Notes under the pieces: generated by a model
Seen by the model: the letters and a program-made list of their open reading frames with translations, nothing else
The model's database searches: none
Told to the model about the DNA's origin: nothing
Made by a program: the position numbers and the translations under genes
Shown: positions 61,880 to 64,000 of the stretch, piece by piece
Layout: each line of letters begins with the position of its first letter
How positions within the stretch are numbered: position 1 is the stretch's first letter
DNA from: Neocallimastix lanati (nom. inval.)
Lineage: Eukaryota > Neocallimastigomycota > Neocallimastigomycetes > Neocallimastigales > Neocallimastigaceae
NCBI GenBank assembly: GCA_016946835.1
Contig: JACVTC010000124.1
Location: forward strand, 33,501 to 97,500
Direction: 5' to 3'
Length of the DNA: 64,000 bases

Positions 61880-64000
61880 ATTTTTCTTTTCTTTCTTTTT
61901 TTTTTTTTATATTTTTTCTCTTTTTTCTTTTTTTCTTTCTAAGTAAACTTTTTTTTGCCATTTTTTTTTATTTTTTTTTTTAGTTTTTTTCATTCTCAAT
62001 TTTAAATTTTAATTTTTTTTAATTGTAATATATTGAAGTAATATATATTTAATTTAAATAAAGAATATATCAAATTCATTTTAAATATAGTTTATGCATT
62101 CAACTAGTAATATATGATGTATCATTTAATTCATATATTATTTGTTTAATTGTCAATTCTTTGAAACCTAAAAAACTTTAAATTACAAATAAAAAGAAAA
62201 CAATTTTATTTATTTAATTATAAAAATTTATATATTAAATGTTGACATAACATATATTACAATATATTTTAATAAATAAAATATCATGAACATAATAAAT
62301 ATAAATAAATATATTTTGAATTATAAAAATTTAGAGTTTTAATTTATATATCTATTTAAATTGATTAAATAATTAATTAATAAATATATTATAATTTAAA
62401 TTAAATATAATATTACATTATATTATAATATATTCGAAGTTTTTATCACCTTTTTTTTTAAATATTTTCATTTGTTGTAACATAATCATTAACTTTTGAT
62501 TTTTTAATCATAACAATATCATAAATATAAATAAATAATAAATAATAAATATATATATAAATAAATAATAAATAAATAATAAATAATAAATATATATATA
62601 AATAAATAATAAATAAATATATAAACAAATAAATAATAAATAAATATATAAATAATAATAAAAAGAATATTAATAACAAATAATTGAATAAGAAAGTACA
62701 TAGAATCAATAATAGTTAACATATGTAACATCGTAACATACCTATTCAAATTCTATTATATAATAATAATGATAATAATATAATAATATTAATAATAATT
62801 ATTATTTATTTTTATTAATTATTTATTATTTATTATTTATTATTTATTATTTATTATTTATTTATTTAATAGTTATTATTATGTATTTATTAATTATTAT
62901 TTATTATTTATTATTTATTATTTATTATTTATTATTTATTTATTTAATAGTTATTATTTTGTATTTATTAATTATTATTATCAAAAATTATAAATTTGAA
63001 TGTTTTTTTTTTTTTTATTCACTTAGATTATTCTTTTCTTTCGTTTCATTCTTTCACTCTTTCTTTCTATTTATATATATATTGATTTTATAATTTTTAT
63101 GTTAATAAATCAAATAAAAAAATTTTTTATTTTTTCTTTCTTAATCAACTCTACTGTTTTATTTATTTATTTATTTATTTATTTATCTATTTATATTTAT
63201 ATTTATCTATTTATTTATTATTTATATTCATTTATTGTAAAATAAATAATATATAATATATTATAATTATATCTTATTTTATTTTTTTTTTTTCTTTTTT
63301 TGAATCATAGAAATTATAGTTAGCTTACCATAAAAAATTTATATTATAATAGGATACAACCATTAATCATCACAGAAAAATAACGTGCATCAAGACTAAG
63401 ATATAATAAATAATGGAATAATACACCATTATTTTATAATTACTTGAATAACAGTTAATACTACTACTACTTATTATTAATATATTATTAAATTAATTAT
63501 ATATTTTATTATTATTTATTATTATTTATTATTATTTATTATTATTTATTATTATTTATTATTATAATAATAATTAATAATATAGTAATAAAATAAATAA
63601 TAATAAATATTAAATAAATAAATAATAAATAATAATAATAAATAATAATAAATAATAAATAATAAATAATAAATATTATTTTAAAAGAAAAAGAAGTTTA
63701 GAAAAAAACAAATAAAATTGAAGTTATTCATAAATTTTCATATCATTCTTTTTTTTTTTTTTTTATAAAACACTGCAAATAAATGCAAAATAGAAATGAA
63801 AAAAAAAAAAAAAAAATTAAAGATAACATAACATATATAATAATATTTTTATATAGTTTTTTTTTTTTAATAATTGACAAATTTTATTATTATTTATTTA
63901 TTTATAAGTTTTCATCATTATTAATTTTAACTATTTTTTTAAATGTAAATTTTTAATTATTATTTATTATCATAATTATAATAATAATTATAATTATTTA
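61880..64000. other. Low-complexity terminal region
   Basis: A/T runs and microsatellites. (AAATAATAAATATATATA)-type repeats at 62525-62660, TTA/TTTA tracts at 62810-62960 and 63510-63570. The frames at 62458-62749 minus and 62881-63093 plus are repeat translations. Nothing else seen. Confidence 0.7.
62805..62975. repeat. Imperfect tandem duplication of about 77 bases
   Basis: (ATTT ATT)n followed by TATTTAATAGTTATTATT(A/T)TGTATTTATTAATT occurs twice, the second copy starting about 77 bases after the first. Confidence 0.75.

Overview
The window is extremely AT-rich eukaryotic nuclear DNA. Short, comparatively GC-rich coding islands sit in long A/T homopolymers and TAA/AAATAAT microsatellites, and the genes carry many short GT-AG introns. 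A cilia/flagella protein (CFAP70-like), a fungal-looking V-ATPase proteolipid, a membrane-anchored CotH-family protein and many decayed LINEs together point to an anaerobic gut fungus (Neocallimastigomycota). That is an inference from composition and gene content; no rRNA or tRNA was recognised to confirm it. Layout: 3-1406 is the 3' part of a gene for a very acidic repeat protein. 2.7-4.4 kb is a repeat nest around a compositionally foreign island: two small divergent ORFs, each followed by the same perfect hairpin. 4.7-5.7 kb holds a decayed, unidentified minus-strand gene with a GC-rich palindrome. 5.85-8.62 kb is a MULE-type DNA transposon with a frameshifted transposase and GCATTTCGCC-based terminal repeats. 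8.6-24.1 kb is essentially gene-free, with one GC-rich inverted repeat pair near 19.2 kb. 24.14-24.29 kb is a GC-rich non-coding island that folds like an H/ACA RNA. 25.6-27.3 kb holds LINE debris. 30.2-38.0 kb is a 19-exon CFAP70-like gene with an unplaced possible first exon at 29.58 kb. 39.0 kb is a LINE fragment. 40.0-41.9 kb is a nine-exon ClpP gene containing 15-nt and 6-nt microexons. 44.2-45.2 kb is V-ATPase subunit c, with a 12-nt microexon. 46.1-46.6 kb is another retroelement scrap. 48.7-51.1 kb is a Ser/Asn/Lys-rich protein of unknown role. 52.4-55.1 kb is a minus-strand LINE cluster containing a 131-bp segment that has been flipped between 7-bp inverted repeats. 55.55-58.74 kb is a minus-strand CotH-family gene with a C-terminal membrane anchor. 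61.65-61.87 kb is a second GC-rich non-coding island with box C/D-like signals. The rest is low-complexity DNA. The conserved genes are independent housekeeping or cell-structure genes (hydrogenosomal or mitochondrial-type proteolysis, vacuolar acidification, flagellar axoneme, cell surface) and show no operon-like organisation. Exon models were built by hand; every internal junction given keeps the reading frame and uses GT-AG. The most interesting items are the hairpin-bracketed island at 3.1-3.85 kb, the very small exons, the flipped LINE segment and the two structured-RNA candidates. Frameshifts inside long A-runs (MULE, LINE) could be sequencing errors as well as real decay.
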